Shown: positions 1 through 5,282, counted from the stretch's first letter. The stretch: 5,282 nt of DNA from Candidatus Stahliibacteriota bacterium (GCA_030670165.1 DAOVCF010000144.1:1-5282); one strand, 5' to 3'. Notes: generated from the letters alone by a model not told the origin. A program made the numbers and translations.

Positions 1-110
1 CTGGTAAAGAGGTGATAGGAACGGAAATAGCCCGGATCTATCCCGAACCGCTCGGAGAGCGAGGCAAGCGCTCTGGCTATCGCTTCGGCTTCGTGATCCT
101 TGCTACGCAA
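1..110 (-). CDS. Start of a small RsmF-tail-like (PUA-type) RNA-binding protein, C-terminus cut by window edge
   Basis: Only the first 36 codons are in the window; the frame is open to the left edge. The start is TTG at 108-110. A strong ribosome binding site, GGAGAGG at 115-121, lies 4 bases upstream, inside the end of the methyltransferase gene, and the two genes overlap by 34 bases in different frames. The visible peptide has an acidic, alanine-rich helix (roughly residues 4-18) followed by SERFGIDPGYFRSYHLF (about 19-35). That pattern resembles the N-terminal part of the small RNA-binding proteins of the NOL1/NOP2/fmu ribosome biogenesis type (COG3270, related to the PUA-like tail of RsmF). 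The neighbour fits, because this methyltransferase ends directly after its catalytic domain. The frame and start are seen in the sequence. The family is inferred from a short stretch and memory of the family. The alternative is that a frameshift has split one longer RsmF-like gene. Confidence 0.6.
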   Translation of the reverse strand, partial: MRSKDHEAEAIARALASLSERFGIDPGYFRSYHLFT

Positions 111-1021
111 AATCCCTCTCCGTCGTGTTCATGCGGGAAGAGTCTTAATATATTCTTGACCGCAGGGTTAAACTCCTCTCCTCGCCATTCGCTGAATCCG
201 GGTTGGGTGTTCAAGCCTTCAAGATTGATGGGTTCTACTATCGCTTCAGGAAACTTCTTCAAAAGATAACTTACCGTGCCTTCGTTTTCCTCCGGCGCAA
301 ACGTGCAGGTTGAGTAGACCATAACACCGCCGGGCTTCAGCGAGTAGTATGCTGACATGATGAGGTTTCGCTGGGTGGCAGATAAACGCTTGATGGCCGA
401 CTCGCTCCATATCTCGAGCGTCCTAAAAGAACGGGAAAGGGTTCCTTCCGAGGAGCATGGTGCGTCTATGAGGACCCGGTCGAAACGCTCGGTTGCGATG
501 TAGCCGTATGCCTGACCCGGAAGCCGAGTGACTACGGTATTAAGCACCCCTGAGCGGTCCAGGTTGCCGGTAAGTGAAGGGATGCGCCCCGGGCTTACGT
601 CGTTTGCAACTAAAAGACCGGTATTGCGCATCGCCGCGGCAATCTGGGTGGATTTCGAGCCTGGTGCCGCGGACATGTCTAAGATTTGCTCATGAGGCTG
701 GGGATCGAGCACGGTGACCGGGATGGTGGAGGATGCGTCCTGCGCGTAGATGAGCCCGAGGAAGTGTTCGATAAGATTGCCCAGCTTGAGCCTTTTTTTG
801 ACCCGAAAGACAAGTGAATTCCAGCCGCAAGGCTCGGGTTCCAGATGTACCAATGACTCAAGCACTTGTTCTCGACCGCCCTTGAGGGTGTTGATTCGAA
901 AGGCCTGTGAGGGTGGTCGGAGCAATGCCGGAACGAACCGGGAAAGATCAAACCCCATCTCCTCGAAGCGTTCAAGCATCTTTTCTGGAAGCGAATCCCG
1001 CGCGGGGCGTCTAGGAGCCAA
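77..1021 (-). CDS. RNA cytosine-C5 methyltransferase, RsmB/NOP2/RsmF family
   Basis: A SAM-dependent enzyme predicted to methylate C5 of a cytosine in rRNA or tRNA in the cytoplasm. The 314 residues hold a short RsmF-type N-terminal region (about 11-48, SLPEKMLERF to FRINTLK) and a Rossmann-fold catalytic domain. Visible motifs are IYAQDASS (91-98), the SAM loop AAPGSKS (118-124), the acidic end of strand 2 (ND, 140-141), motif IV DAPCSSEGT (186-194, Cys189) and motif VI YSTCTFAPEENE (236-247). By family knowledge Cys239 is the nucleophile and Cys189 helps release the product. The protein ends in RLFPHEHDGEGFCVARI, the normal end of the catalytic domain, so it lacks the RNA-binding tail of full RsmF; the next gene may supply it. 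The TTG start at 1019-1021 is supported by GAGGAGG six bases upstream and overlaps the DUF763 gene by 11 bases. Enzyme class is sure; the exact RNA and position are not, so no symbol is given. Confidence 0.93.
   Translation of the reverse strand: MAPRRPARDSLPEKMLERFEEMGFDLSRFVPALLRPPSQAFRINTLKGGREQVLESLVHLEPEPCGWNSLVFRVKKRLKLGNLIEHFLGLIYAQDASSTIPVTVLDPQPHEQILDMSAAPGSKSTQIAAAMRNTGLLVANDVSPGRIPSLTGNLDRSGVLNTVVTRLPGQAYGYIATERFDRVLIDAPCSSEGTLSRSFRTLEIWSESAIKRLSATQRNLIMSAYYSLKPGGVMVYSTCTFAPEENEGTVSYLLKKFPEAIVEPINLEGLNTQPGFSEWRGEEFNPAVKNILRLFPHEHDGEGFCVARITKPKR
115..121 (-). promoter_or_regulatory. Ribosome binding site deciding the TTG start of the left-edge gene
   Basis: The coding strand reads GGAGAGG, separated by 4 bases from TTG at 108-110. 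No ATG or GTG lies between the in-frame stop upstream and this TTG. The site sits inside the last codons of the methyltransferase, so ribosomes finishing that gene would be close to it. Confidence 0.6.
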
Positions 1022-2096
1022 TGCAGACCTCCTCGAGCCAGCGTGAGAGGCGATGCAAAGCCTGATTCTCCTCAGTGTGACCCAGCTTGGAACGCTTGAG
1101 TGCGTTGGAGAAGTATGAGATGGTGTGATCGTATGTCTTGCGGTTGACCGGGAAGGGCGTGCCGTCCTTGCCCCCGTGCGCGAATGAAAAGCTTACCGGG
1201 TCCTCAAAAGACGGTTTCTCCCCGAAGATGATCTGGGATACGAGTGCCAGGGCGCGGATGGTTGCGGGGCCGACTCCCGGTGATGCAAGTAGATGCTCAA
1301 AATCCTGAGGAGGCCTCTCGAAGGTCCTTAAAAAGACCCTGTGGACGCGTCTTGAGTCGAGATCGGAAAACTGAATGCGATGACGCTGTGGGAGTTCAAG
1401 ACGGCGGATACGGGTGAACTCATTCTGGAAATGACGCGGATCATGTGCGATCTGGATCGATCGTTCCTGGACCCCTATGCTCTTTGAGCTAACCATGTTC
1501 AGGACGTCCAGTCCGCGCCTGCCTTCGATGGCCGCGTGGGGGTCTATCACGAACGATGGAAGCTGATCACTGCCCCAGTGATAGCGCCTAGCCCAGCCTG
1601 TAGCGGCATTCATCCCCTGATCTATCACCACCCATTGATCGCCCTTGGGGATAAAGAGGAAGAGCTGGTGGTAGACCTGGTAGCCATCCTGCAGACCGGC
1701 AGAGTCCACCTTGGCCGACATCCGACTGGTGTAGATGAAGGGATCGGGTGAAAAACCGACGGAGTCGGCGATAGTGCCGATCTCTGAAGGTATCTTCCGC
1801 GAGGCCGCACCCTTGCCGCCGACGGCGTAGATTCCCGCATCCGACCCAACATCGACTAAAGCGATCTTTAATGCCCCGCAGGTGGTGGTGGTAAGTCCTG
1901 ATGAGTGCCAGTCGAACCCTAAAACGCATCCAAGGCTCTGGAACCAGAACGGGTCGGTAAGGCGTTTGAGGAGTTCAGCCGGCCCGTATTCGGTAAGGAT
2001 GTAGTCGGTAATGACCAGTGCGAGCTTCACCATGCGGTTAAACAGCCAGCGCGGCGCCCGCCCCACGTGCAGAGGCAGATCGGCGGTATGAGGCAT
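1011..2096 (-). CDS. DUF763 family protein with a helix-hairpin-helix motif, function unknown
   Basis: A 361-residue full-length member of the DUF763 family (COG1415), known to me mostly from archaea and thermophilic or deep-branching bacteria; no biochemical role is known to me. Recognisable blocks in order are ADLPLHVGRAPRWLFNRMVKL (5-25), DPFWFQSLGCVLGFDWHSSG (48-67), YAVGGKGAASRKIP (90-103), QGMNAATGWARRYHW (160-174), DPHAAIEG (185-192), LNMVSSKS (199-206) and FAHGGKDGTPFPVNRKTYD (305-323). A helix-hairpin-helix signature, LLASPGVGPATIRALALVS (269-287), suggests non-specific contact with a nucleic acid backbone; this is inference from the motif. There is no signal peptide or membrane segment, so it should be cytoplasmic. 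The ATG at 2094-2096 directly follows the TAA of the nitroreductase (no gap) and has only a weak ribosome binding site, pointing to translational coupling. The tail overlaps the methyltransferase start by 11 bases. This context hints at, but does not prove, a role in RNA or DNA handling. Confidence 0.92.
   Translation of the reverse strand: MPHTADLPLHVGRAPRWLFNRMVKLALVITDYILTEYGPAELLKRLTDPFWFQSLGCVLGFDWHSSGLTTTTCGALKIALVDVGSDAGIYAVGGKGAASRKIPSEIGTIADSVGFSPDPFIYTSRMSAKVDSAGLQDGYQVYHQLFLFIPKGDQWVVIDQGMNAATGWARRYHWGSDQLPSFVIDPHAAIEGRRGLDVLNMVSSKSIGVQERSIQIAHDPRHFQNEFTRIRRLELPQRHRIQFSDLDSRRVHRVFLRTFERPPQDFEHLLASPGVGPATIRALALVSQIIFGEKPSFEDPVSFSFAHGGKDGTPFPVNRKTYDHTISYFSNALKRSKLGHTEENQALHRLSRWLEEVCIGS
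1028..1034 (-). promoter_or_regulatory. Ribosome binding site of the methyltransferase, supporting a TTG start
   Basis: GAGGAGG on the coding strand lies six bases before TTG at 1019-1021. It is within the last codons of the DUF763 gene (the LEEV stretch), so translation of the two is likely coupled. The next in-frame ATG is 14 codons further in, would cut into the conserved N-terminal region, and lacks this site. Confidence 0.75.
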
Positions 2097-2744
2097 TTAT
2101 CTCTTAGGTATTCCTACGGGCAAAACGTAGAGGGGTATCGTGGACTTATCGAGATCAAGCAGCTTGGAAACCGCCTCATCCGAAAACGCACCTATGGGAA
2201 CCCCGCCAAGTCCGAGGGCTACCGCCTCCAGAAGGATGTTCTGGGCTGCATGTCCCGCCTCCATCCATACGTAGCGCATCGCCCGCTCGCCGTAGCGCCT
2301 GGAGGTACGTTCGGGAACCGCACATAGGACTATCGATGCAGGTGCCTTGCCGACCCATACCTGTCCCAAGCAAGCCACGGTAAGCTCTACGCGTTTATCA
2401 CCCTTTTTTACAAGGGTAATCTTATGGGCCGCAGGATGATAAAGAAATATGCCTTGTGCGGTAACCAGGTAGGCCTCCAGGGGATAGGTTGCTCCGGCAG
2501 ATGGCGCGGTGCGGAACCCCCGTGTGGTATCGGTGATCCCCTGCGCGGCCCAGAGAAGGGTCGCGATCTGCTCGGTGGTAAGGGTATCGGAGGTGAAACC
2601 GCGAATCGAGCGGCGCGCAGCAAGGCACTCCTCTATCGAGCGGTTCGTTTGCAGAGGCTCAGGCAATTTATACTCCTCGGCCACGTTCCCTCCAGGGCAG
2701 GCGGCAAAGAACGCCAATGCCAAGAGTAAGGGATATCTTTTCAT
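2097..2744 (-). CDS. SagB-like nitroreductase family flavoprotein with lipoprotein-type signal peptide
   Basis: A predicted FMN-dependent oxidoreductase of the nitroreductase fold, closest in motifs to the SagB-type branch. The 215 residues start with a signal peptide: MKRYP, then a hydrophobic run to AFFAAC with Cys16 as a possible lipidation site. FAAC is a weaker lipobox than the usual LAGC or LAAC form. The flavin domain follows: RRSIRGF (44-50, FMN phosphate contact in the family), LLWAAQGIT (63-71), APSAGATYPLEAYLV (80-94), MEAGHAAQN (161-169) and GLGGVPIGAF (178-187). The length fits a stand-alone single-domain enzyme. No RiPP precursor or YcaO cyclodehydratase gene is in the window, so thiazole or oxazole formation is not supported; the substrate is unknown. 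The ATG at 2742-2744 is preferred over GTG one codon earlier because AGGAGG (2749-2754) is four bases from the ATG but only one from the GTG. It is the first gene of the left block and its stop abuts the DUF763 start. Confidence 0.9.
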   Translation of the reverse strand: MKRYPLLLALAFFAACPGGNVAEEYKLPEPLQTNRSIEECLAARRSIRGFTSDTLTTEQIATLLWAAQGITDTTRGFRTAPSAGATYPLEAYLVTAQGIFLYHPAAHKITLVKKGDKRVELTVACLGQVWVGKAPASIVLCAVPERTSRRYGERAMRYVWMEAGHAAQNILLEAVALGLGGVPIGAFSDEAVSKLLDLDKSTIPLYVLPVGIPKR

Positions 2745-2859
2745 CACTCCTCCTGAATTTCATCGCTGCTCCACACATAGATAACGATTGCATTACCTTC
2801 TCCGTTCCCTCTCGGATGGATATCGGCGATGCCCCTTAAACCGTTCGCAGTCTCGGTAT
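2745..2859 (-). other. Gap between gcvPA and nitroreductase, with a possible short coupled reading frame
   Basis: These 115 bases are the longest gap in the window. I found no GC-rich hairpin with a U-run, so no terminator, and no convincing -10/-35 pair. One minus-strand frame stays open across the whole gap: it runs from an ATG at 2948-2950 inside gcvPA (68 codons) and stops with TGA at 2744-2746. That TGA shares one base with the nitroreductase ATG (TGATG), the typical layout of coupled genes, and the nitroreductase ribosome binding site lies in the last codons of the frame. The part beyond gcvPA reads like soluble protein (for example NAIVIYVWSSDE) but I recognise no family. It may be a small gene, a gene remnant or chance. 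Confidence 0.25.
2749..2754 (-). promoter_or_regulatory. Ribosome binding site of the nitroreductase, selecting ATG over GTG
   Basis: AGGAGG on the coding strand, four bases before ATG at 2742-2744 and only one base before the in-frame GTG at 2745-2747. The spacing selects the ATG, which removes one residue from the longer reading. Confidence 0.75.
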
Positions 2860-4203
2860 TCAGATCACCCCGGCCAGGGCGTCGACGAACGCGTCCATCT
2901 CCTGCTTGGTGCGCTTCTCCGTAACTGCAATCAGCAAGAGATCTGACCATTCTTCCTTGAATTGACCCAGATCGATGCCTGCGAGGAAGCCTCGTTCAAT
3001 CATCGCTTCAATAACCTCTCGAGCCGGGCGCTTGGTGCGTAAAACGAACTCTTTGAAAAAGGAACCACGGAACGCAAGCTCGCACCCAGGGAGCTTTTCG
3101 ATCCTCTCTGAAAGGTAGTGGGACTTCTGCAGGCAGAGGTTAGCCATCTCCTTAAGGCCTTCTTTCCCGATTACCGAGAGGAAGACGGTGGCGGCCAAAG
3201 CGCAGAGCGCCTGATTAGTGCAGATGTTTGATGTCGCCTTCTCGCGGCGGATGTGCTGCTCCCGGGTCTGAAGGGTCATGACGAATCCCGGCTTGCCCTC
3301 GGCGTCCACGGTGCGGCCTATGATTCGGCCAGGCATGCGCCGGATGTATTCCTTCTTTGCAGTGAATATACCAAGATAAGGGCCGCCGAACCCCTGTGCA
3401 AGACCCAGCGATTGGCCCTCTGCCACCGCAATATCGGCACCGTAGGCTCCGGGAGGAGCAAGGATACCGAGTGAGATCGGATCGACCGAAACCACCAAAA
3501 ATGCACCCGCTGAATGCACCTTGTCTGCAATCTCGTAGACCGATTCCAGCAGCCCGAAGAAGTTGGGGTGTGAGAGCACCACAGCCGCTACCTCGTCAGA
3601 GAGGAGATTATCCAAAGCCGAGACGTCCAGAACCCCGTCTGCAGTTGGGATCGTATCGATTGGGACGCCAAGCCCCTCGGAATAGGTACGCATCACCCGG
3701 GTGTAGTAAGGATGCAGGGTCTCGGCTACCAGGACCTTTTTACGCAGGGTAAGATCGCGCGCCATGTGAACAGCCTCGCCCAGGGCCGATGCGCCGTCGT
3801 ATACAGATGCGTTGGAGACGTCCATGTCGAAAAGCTCCGAGATCAGGGACTGGTACTCGTAGATGGTGGCAAGGGTACCCTGACTGACCTCTGGCTGATA
3901 TGGTGTGTAGGCGGTGTAGAACTCTGGGCGGGAGATAACGAAGTTCACGAGTGCGGGGATGACGTGATCGTATGCCCCGCCGCCTAAAAAGCTCACCAAT
4001 CGGCTGGGATCGTAGTTCGAACCGGCCATGCGAGTAAGCTTGAGTTTGATCTCGTACTCGGATAACGCAGGCGGAAGATTCAGCTCGCCCTTAACCCGCA
4101 GCTCTTCAGGGATGGCCTCAAGAAGATCTTCAAAGCTCTGCACCCCGATGCGCTCTAGCATCCGCCGGACGTCTTCAGGGGTGTTTGAGGTATAGGAAGC
4201 CAT
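2860..4203 (-). CDS. gcvPA: Glycine dehydrogenase (decarboxylating) subunit 1, P-protein alpha subunit
   Basis: Half of the split P-protein. With GcvPB it decarboxylates glycine and passes the aminomethyl group to lipoyl-GcvH in the cytoplasm. The 447 residues match the usual length of about 440-450. Hallmarks include LGGGAYDHVIPALVN (73-87), EFYTAYTPYQPEVSQGTLA (94-112), VYDGASALGEA (134-144), LSHPNFFGLLE (210-220), EGQSLGLAQGFGGPYLG (262-278) and the diagnostic GRIIGRTVDAEGKPGF (292-307) followed by LQTREQHIRREKATSNICT (311-329). By family knowledge the PLP-binding lysine is in GcvPB, so this protein alone should be inactive. The start is ATG at 4201-4203: GGAAGG (4210-4215) lies six bases upstream, and the ATG shares one base with the gcvH stop (TGATG). 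A TTG one codon earlier is less well placed. gcvPB, the usual next gene, is not found downstream in this window. Confidence 0.97.
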   Translation of the reverse strand: MASYTSNTPEDVRRMLERIGVQSFEDLLEAIPEELRVKGELNLPPALSEYEIKLKLTRMAGSNYDPSRLVSFLGGGAYDHVIPALVNFVISRPEFYTAYTPYQPEVSQGTLATIYEYQSLISELFDMDVSNASVYDGASALGEAVHMARDLTLRKKVLVAETLHPYYTRVMRTYSEGLGVPIDTIPTADGVLDVSALDNLLSDEVAAVVLSHPNFFGLLESVYEIADKVHSAGAFLVVSVDPISLGILAPPGAYGADIAVAEGQSLGLAQGFGGPYLGIFTAKKEYIRRMPGRIIGRTVDAEGKPGFVMTLQTREQHIRREKATSNICTNQALCALAATVFLSVIGKEGLKEMANLCLQKSHYLSERIEKLPGCELAFRGSFFKEFVLRTKRPAREVIEAMIERGFLAGIDLGQFKEEWSDLLLIAVTEKRTKQEMDAFVDALAGVI

Positions 4204-4595
4204 CAATGCCCTTCCGTGGCCAGAAACTCCTTGTAGGCGGCGGCATCCATGAGATTCTCGACTTCACCGGGATCTGCAAGCTCCAGCTTGGCGATCCAGC
4301 CCTCGCCGTAGGGATCGGAGTTGATGGTTTCGGGAGCGGAAGAGAGTTTATCGTTAACTTCAGCGATCTTGCCTGAAACCGGTGAGTATAGATCGGAGAC
4401 CGCCTTCACCGCCTCGATTACACCGATGGAATCCTCTGCTTTGACCGACGCCCCTACCTTGGGCAGCTCGACCATCACTATATCGGAAAGCTCTCCCTGG
4501 GCAAAATCGGTTATCCCTATTGTCGCCACCGACCCTTCCAATTTTACCCACTCGTGGGTCTTGGAGTATCTCAGTTCTTCAGGCACGTTGGCCAT
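4203..4595 (-). CDS. gcvH: Glycine cleavage system H protein (lipoyl carrier)
   Basis: The small lipoyl carrier that shuttles the aminomethyl group from the P-protein to GcvT and is reoxidised by the L-protein in the cytoplasm. The 130 residues match the family's normal length. Seen in order are the N-terminal RYSKTHEWVKLEG (9-21), TIGITDFAQGELSDIVMVELP (25-45), the lipoylation site IGVIEAVKAVSDLYSPVSG (57-75) with Lys64 as the modified lysine, and NSDPYGEGWIAKLE (92-105). Everything needed for lipoylation and docking appears intact. The ATG at 4593-4595 has a strong AGGAGG four bases upstream. The gene follows gcvT after 63 bases that contain an unusual octamer repeat array, and its stop overlaps the gcvPA start by one base. 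No lipoylation genes and no L-protein gene are in the window. Confidence 0.98.
   Translation of the reverse strand: MANVPEELRYSKTHEWVKLEGSVATIGITDFAQGELSDIVMVELPKVGASVKAEDSIGVIEAVKAVSDLYSPVSGKIAEVNDKLSSAPETINSDPYGEGWIAKLELADPGEVENLMDAAAYKEFLATEGH
4210..4215 (-). promoter_or_regulatory. Ribosome binding site of gcvPA
   Basis: GGAAGG on the coding strand, inside the last codons of gcvH and six bases before ATG at 4201-4203. With the TGATG stop/start overlap it indicates translational coupling of gcvH and gcvPA, and favours the ATG over the TTG at 4204-4206. Confidence 0.65.
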
Positions 4596-4599
4596 GGTT

Positions 4600-4605
4600 C
4601 CTCCT
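4600..4605 (-). promoter_or_regulatory. Ribosome binding site of gcvH, embedded in the end of an octamer array
   Basis: AGGAGG on the coding strand, four bases before the gcvH ATG at 4593-4595. It falls within the last, diverged unit (GATAGGAG, 4601-4608) of the eight-base repeat array and stays in register with it. Confidence 0.8.
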
Positions 4606-4656
4606 ATCTTGCAATCTTCTAATCTTGCAATCTTTGAATCTTCTAATCCTCAAATC
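4601..4656 (-). repeat. Tandem octamer array, consensus GATTNNAA, in the gcvT-gcvH gap
   Basis: On the coding strand seven consecutive eight-base units begin with GAT. Five adjacent ones, 4609-4648, fit GATTNNAA exactly, with the variable pair (in transcription order) being AG, CA, GC, AG, GC. The flanking units diverge: GATTTGAG at 4649-4656 and GATAGGAG at 4601-4608, the latter carrying the gcvH ribosome binding site. The array fills almost the whole 63-base gap. It is purine-rich with hardly any self-complementarity, so the mRNA here should be largely single-stranded. It is too short-period and spacer-free to be CRISPR. Its function is unknown: it may be a replication-slippage product, an unstructured landing stretch for ribosomes, or a protein-binding array. 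Confidence 0.85.
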
Positions 4657-4658
4657 CC

Positions 4659-5282
4659 CTACTTATGCGACGCTTCCTTGTAGAACGGCGGCTTAATGAT
4701 AACTACGGCAACATCGCCGCGATGGGTGCGGATTTTAAGCTCGGTGCCCGATTTGGTGAACCCACGCTTAACGTAACCCAGGGCAATGCCCTTGCGAAGA
4801 GAGGGAGAGAAGGTGCCAGAGGTTACTTCTCCCAGCTCCTCGCCGTCGGAAACGATCACGTCGTGGGGACGAGGGATTCCTGATCCCTGGACTTCCAGGC
4901 ACACCAGTCGGCGGGATGGCTTTTCTTCTTTCACTTTAAGTAATACGTCGCGGGCTATAAAATCGGGCTTGTCGAACTTCACCACCCAGCCCAGCCCGGC
5001 CTCGATGGGATTTGTTCGCTTATCTATGTCGTTGCCGTATAAAGCGTACTTCATTTCGAGTCTGAGGGTATCGCGCGCACCCAGTCCGATGGGACCGATG
5101 CCTTCATCGGCGCCCGCCTCGAACAGCTTATCCCAGATAAGATTTGCCTTCTCGGCAGGGAAGTAGAGCTCGAACCCGTCCTCGCCGGTGTAGCCGGTGC
5201 GGGAGATAAACATCTTGACTCTCGCGAGCTCCGTCTCAAGGCCGCGGTAGAAACCGATAGATGCCAGGTCTGCGGATGTAAG
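4659..5282 (-). CDS. gcvT: Aminomethyltransferase, glycine cleavage T-protein, C-terminal part
   Basis: The enzyme releases ammonia from aminomethyl-lipoyl-GcvH and moves the one-carbon unit to tetrahydrofolate. The frame is open to the right edge, so the 207 residues seen are only the C-terminal half or somewhat more; the family is usually about 360-370 long. Visible hallmarks, counting from the first residue at the edge, are ISRTGYTGEDGFELYFPAE (26-44, with the conserved folate-site Glu), GLGARDTLRLEMKYALYGND (66-85), TNPIEAGLGWVVKF (90-103), and the C-terminal barrel signature GEVTSGTFSPSLRKGIALGYV (150-170). The catalytic aspartate lies in the missing N-terminal part. The internal ATG at 5211-5213 is Met24 of the visible part and is not a start, since conserved GcvT-like sequence continues upstream of it. 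The tail is PPFYKEASHK. It leads the cluster and is followed by gcvH after the repeat-bearing gap. Confidence 0.97.
   Translation of the reverse strand, partial: LTSADLASIGFYRGLETELARVKMFISRTGYTGEDGFELYFPAEKANLIWDKLFEAGADEGIGPIGLGARDTLRLEMKYALYGNDIDKRTNPIEAGLGWVVKFDKPDFIARDVLLKVKEEKPSRRLVCLEVQGSGIPRPHDVIVSDGEELGEVTSGTFSPSLRKGIALGYVKRGFTKSGTELKIRTHRGDVAVVIIKPPFYKEASHK

Noticed and set aside
12..269. An 85-codon plus-strand frame at the left edge
   Set aside because: It is antisense to the end of the methyltransferase and to the overlapping left-edge gene, both better supported by motifs and ribosome binding sites.
2097..2744. A thiazole/oxazole-modified peptide cluster suggested by SagB similarity
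   Set aside because: No cyclodehydratase, YcaO protein, precursor peptide or exporter is present; neighbours are DUF763 and an RNA methyltransferase, so a stand-alone oxidoreductase is more likely.
2745..2859. A terminator or promoter between the gcv genes and the nitroreductase
   Set aside because: Only short pairings such as ATCG/CGAT were found, with no U-run, and no paired -35 and -10 boxes stood out, so read-through cannot be excluded.
3396..3752. A 118-codon plus-strand frame opposite gcvPA
   Set aside because: Its arginine- and proline-rich product is the mirror of GcvPA codons; the opposite frame has clear family hallmarks along its full length.
4601..4656. Repeats between gcvT and gcvH as a CRISPR array or attachment site
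   Set aside because: The units are 8 bases with no spacers and no dyad symmetry, and lie within a normal gcv gap with no cas, integrase or tRNA sequence nearby.
4786..5166. A 126-codon plus-strand frame opposite gcvT
   Set aside because: It is fully antisense to well-conserved gcvT codons, shows no recognisable domain and has serine/proline-rich composition typical of a shadow frame.
4659..5213. Taking the ATG at 5211-5213 as the start of gcvT
   Set aside because: The same frame continues to the window edge and conserved GcvT sequence extends across this ATG, so the gene is truncated by the window.

Overview
All seven genes supported here lie on the minus strand and are packed head to tail, so transcription runs from the right edge to the left edge. 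The right half is a glycine cleavage cluster: the C-terminal part of gcvT (start outside the window), gcvH and gcvPA. After a 115-base gap comes a second tight block: a SagB-like nitroreductase with a lipoprotein-type signal peptide, a DUF763 protein, an RNA cytosine-C5 methyltransferase of the RsmB/NOP2/RsmF type, and the first 36 codons of an overlapping gene cut by the left edge. No RNA genes, mobile elements, CRISPR arrays or convincing terminators were seen.

Organism: strong AGGAGG-type ribosome binding sites, a lipobox-like signal peptide and a moderately GC-rich composition suggest a bacterium. DUF763, a split GcvPA and a separate small RsmF-tail-like gene next to a tail-less methyltransferase are features I associate with archaea and deep-branching or thermophilic bacteria. 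An uncultured bacterial lineage of that kind fits, but I cannot name a phylum from this window.

How the genes work together: GcvT, GcvH and GcvPA are parts of the glycine cleavage system, which turns glycine and tetrahydrofolate into methylene-THF, CO2 and ammonia. GcvPA needs GcvPB, which carries the PLP lysine. gcvPB usually follows gcvPA but is not found here; the next gene is the nitroreductase. The left block looks translationally coupled throughout: stop and start directly abutting, then an 11-base overlap, then a 34-base overlap. It joins a redox-type flavoprotein, an unknown helix-hairpin-helix protein and an RNA methylation module.

The main points for a second look are: (1) an eight-base tandem repeat (GATTNNAA) between gcvT and gcvH that runs in register into the gcvH ribosome binding site; (2) the missing gcvPB; (3) an unlisted TTG-started gene at the left edge that looks like the detached RNA-binding tail of the methyltransferase; (4) a possible short coupled ORF in the gap before the nitroreductase; (5) several start codons that need correcting.
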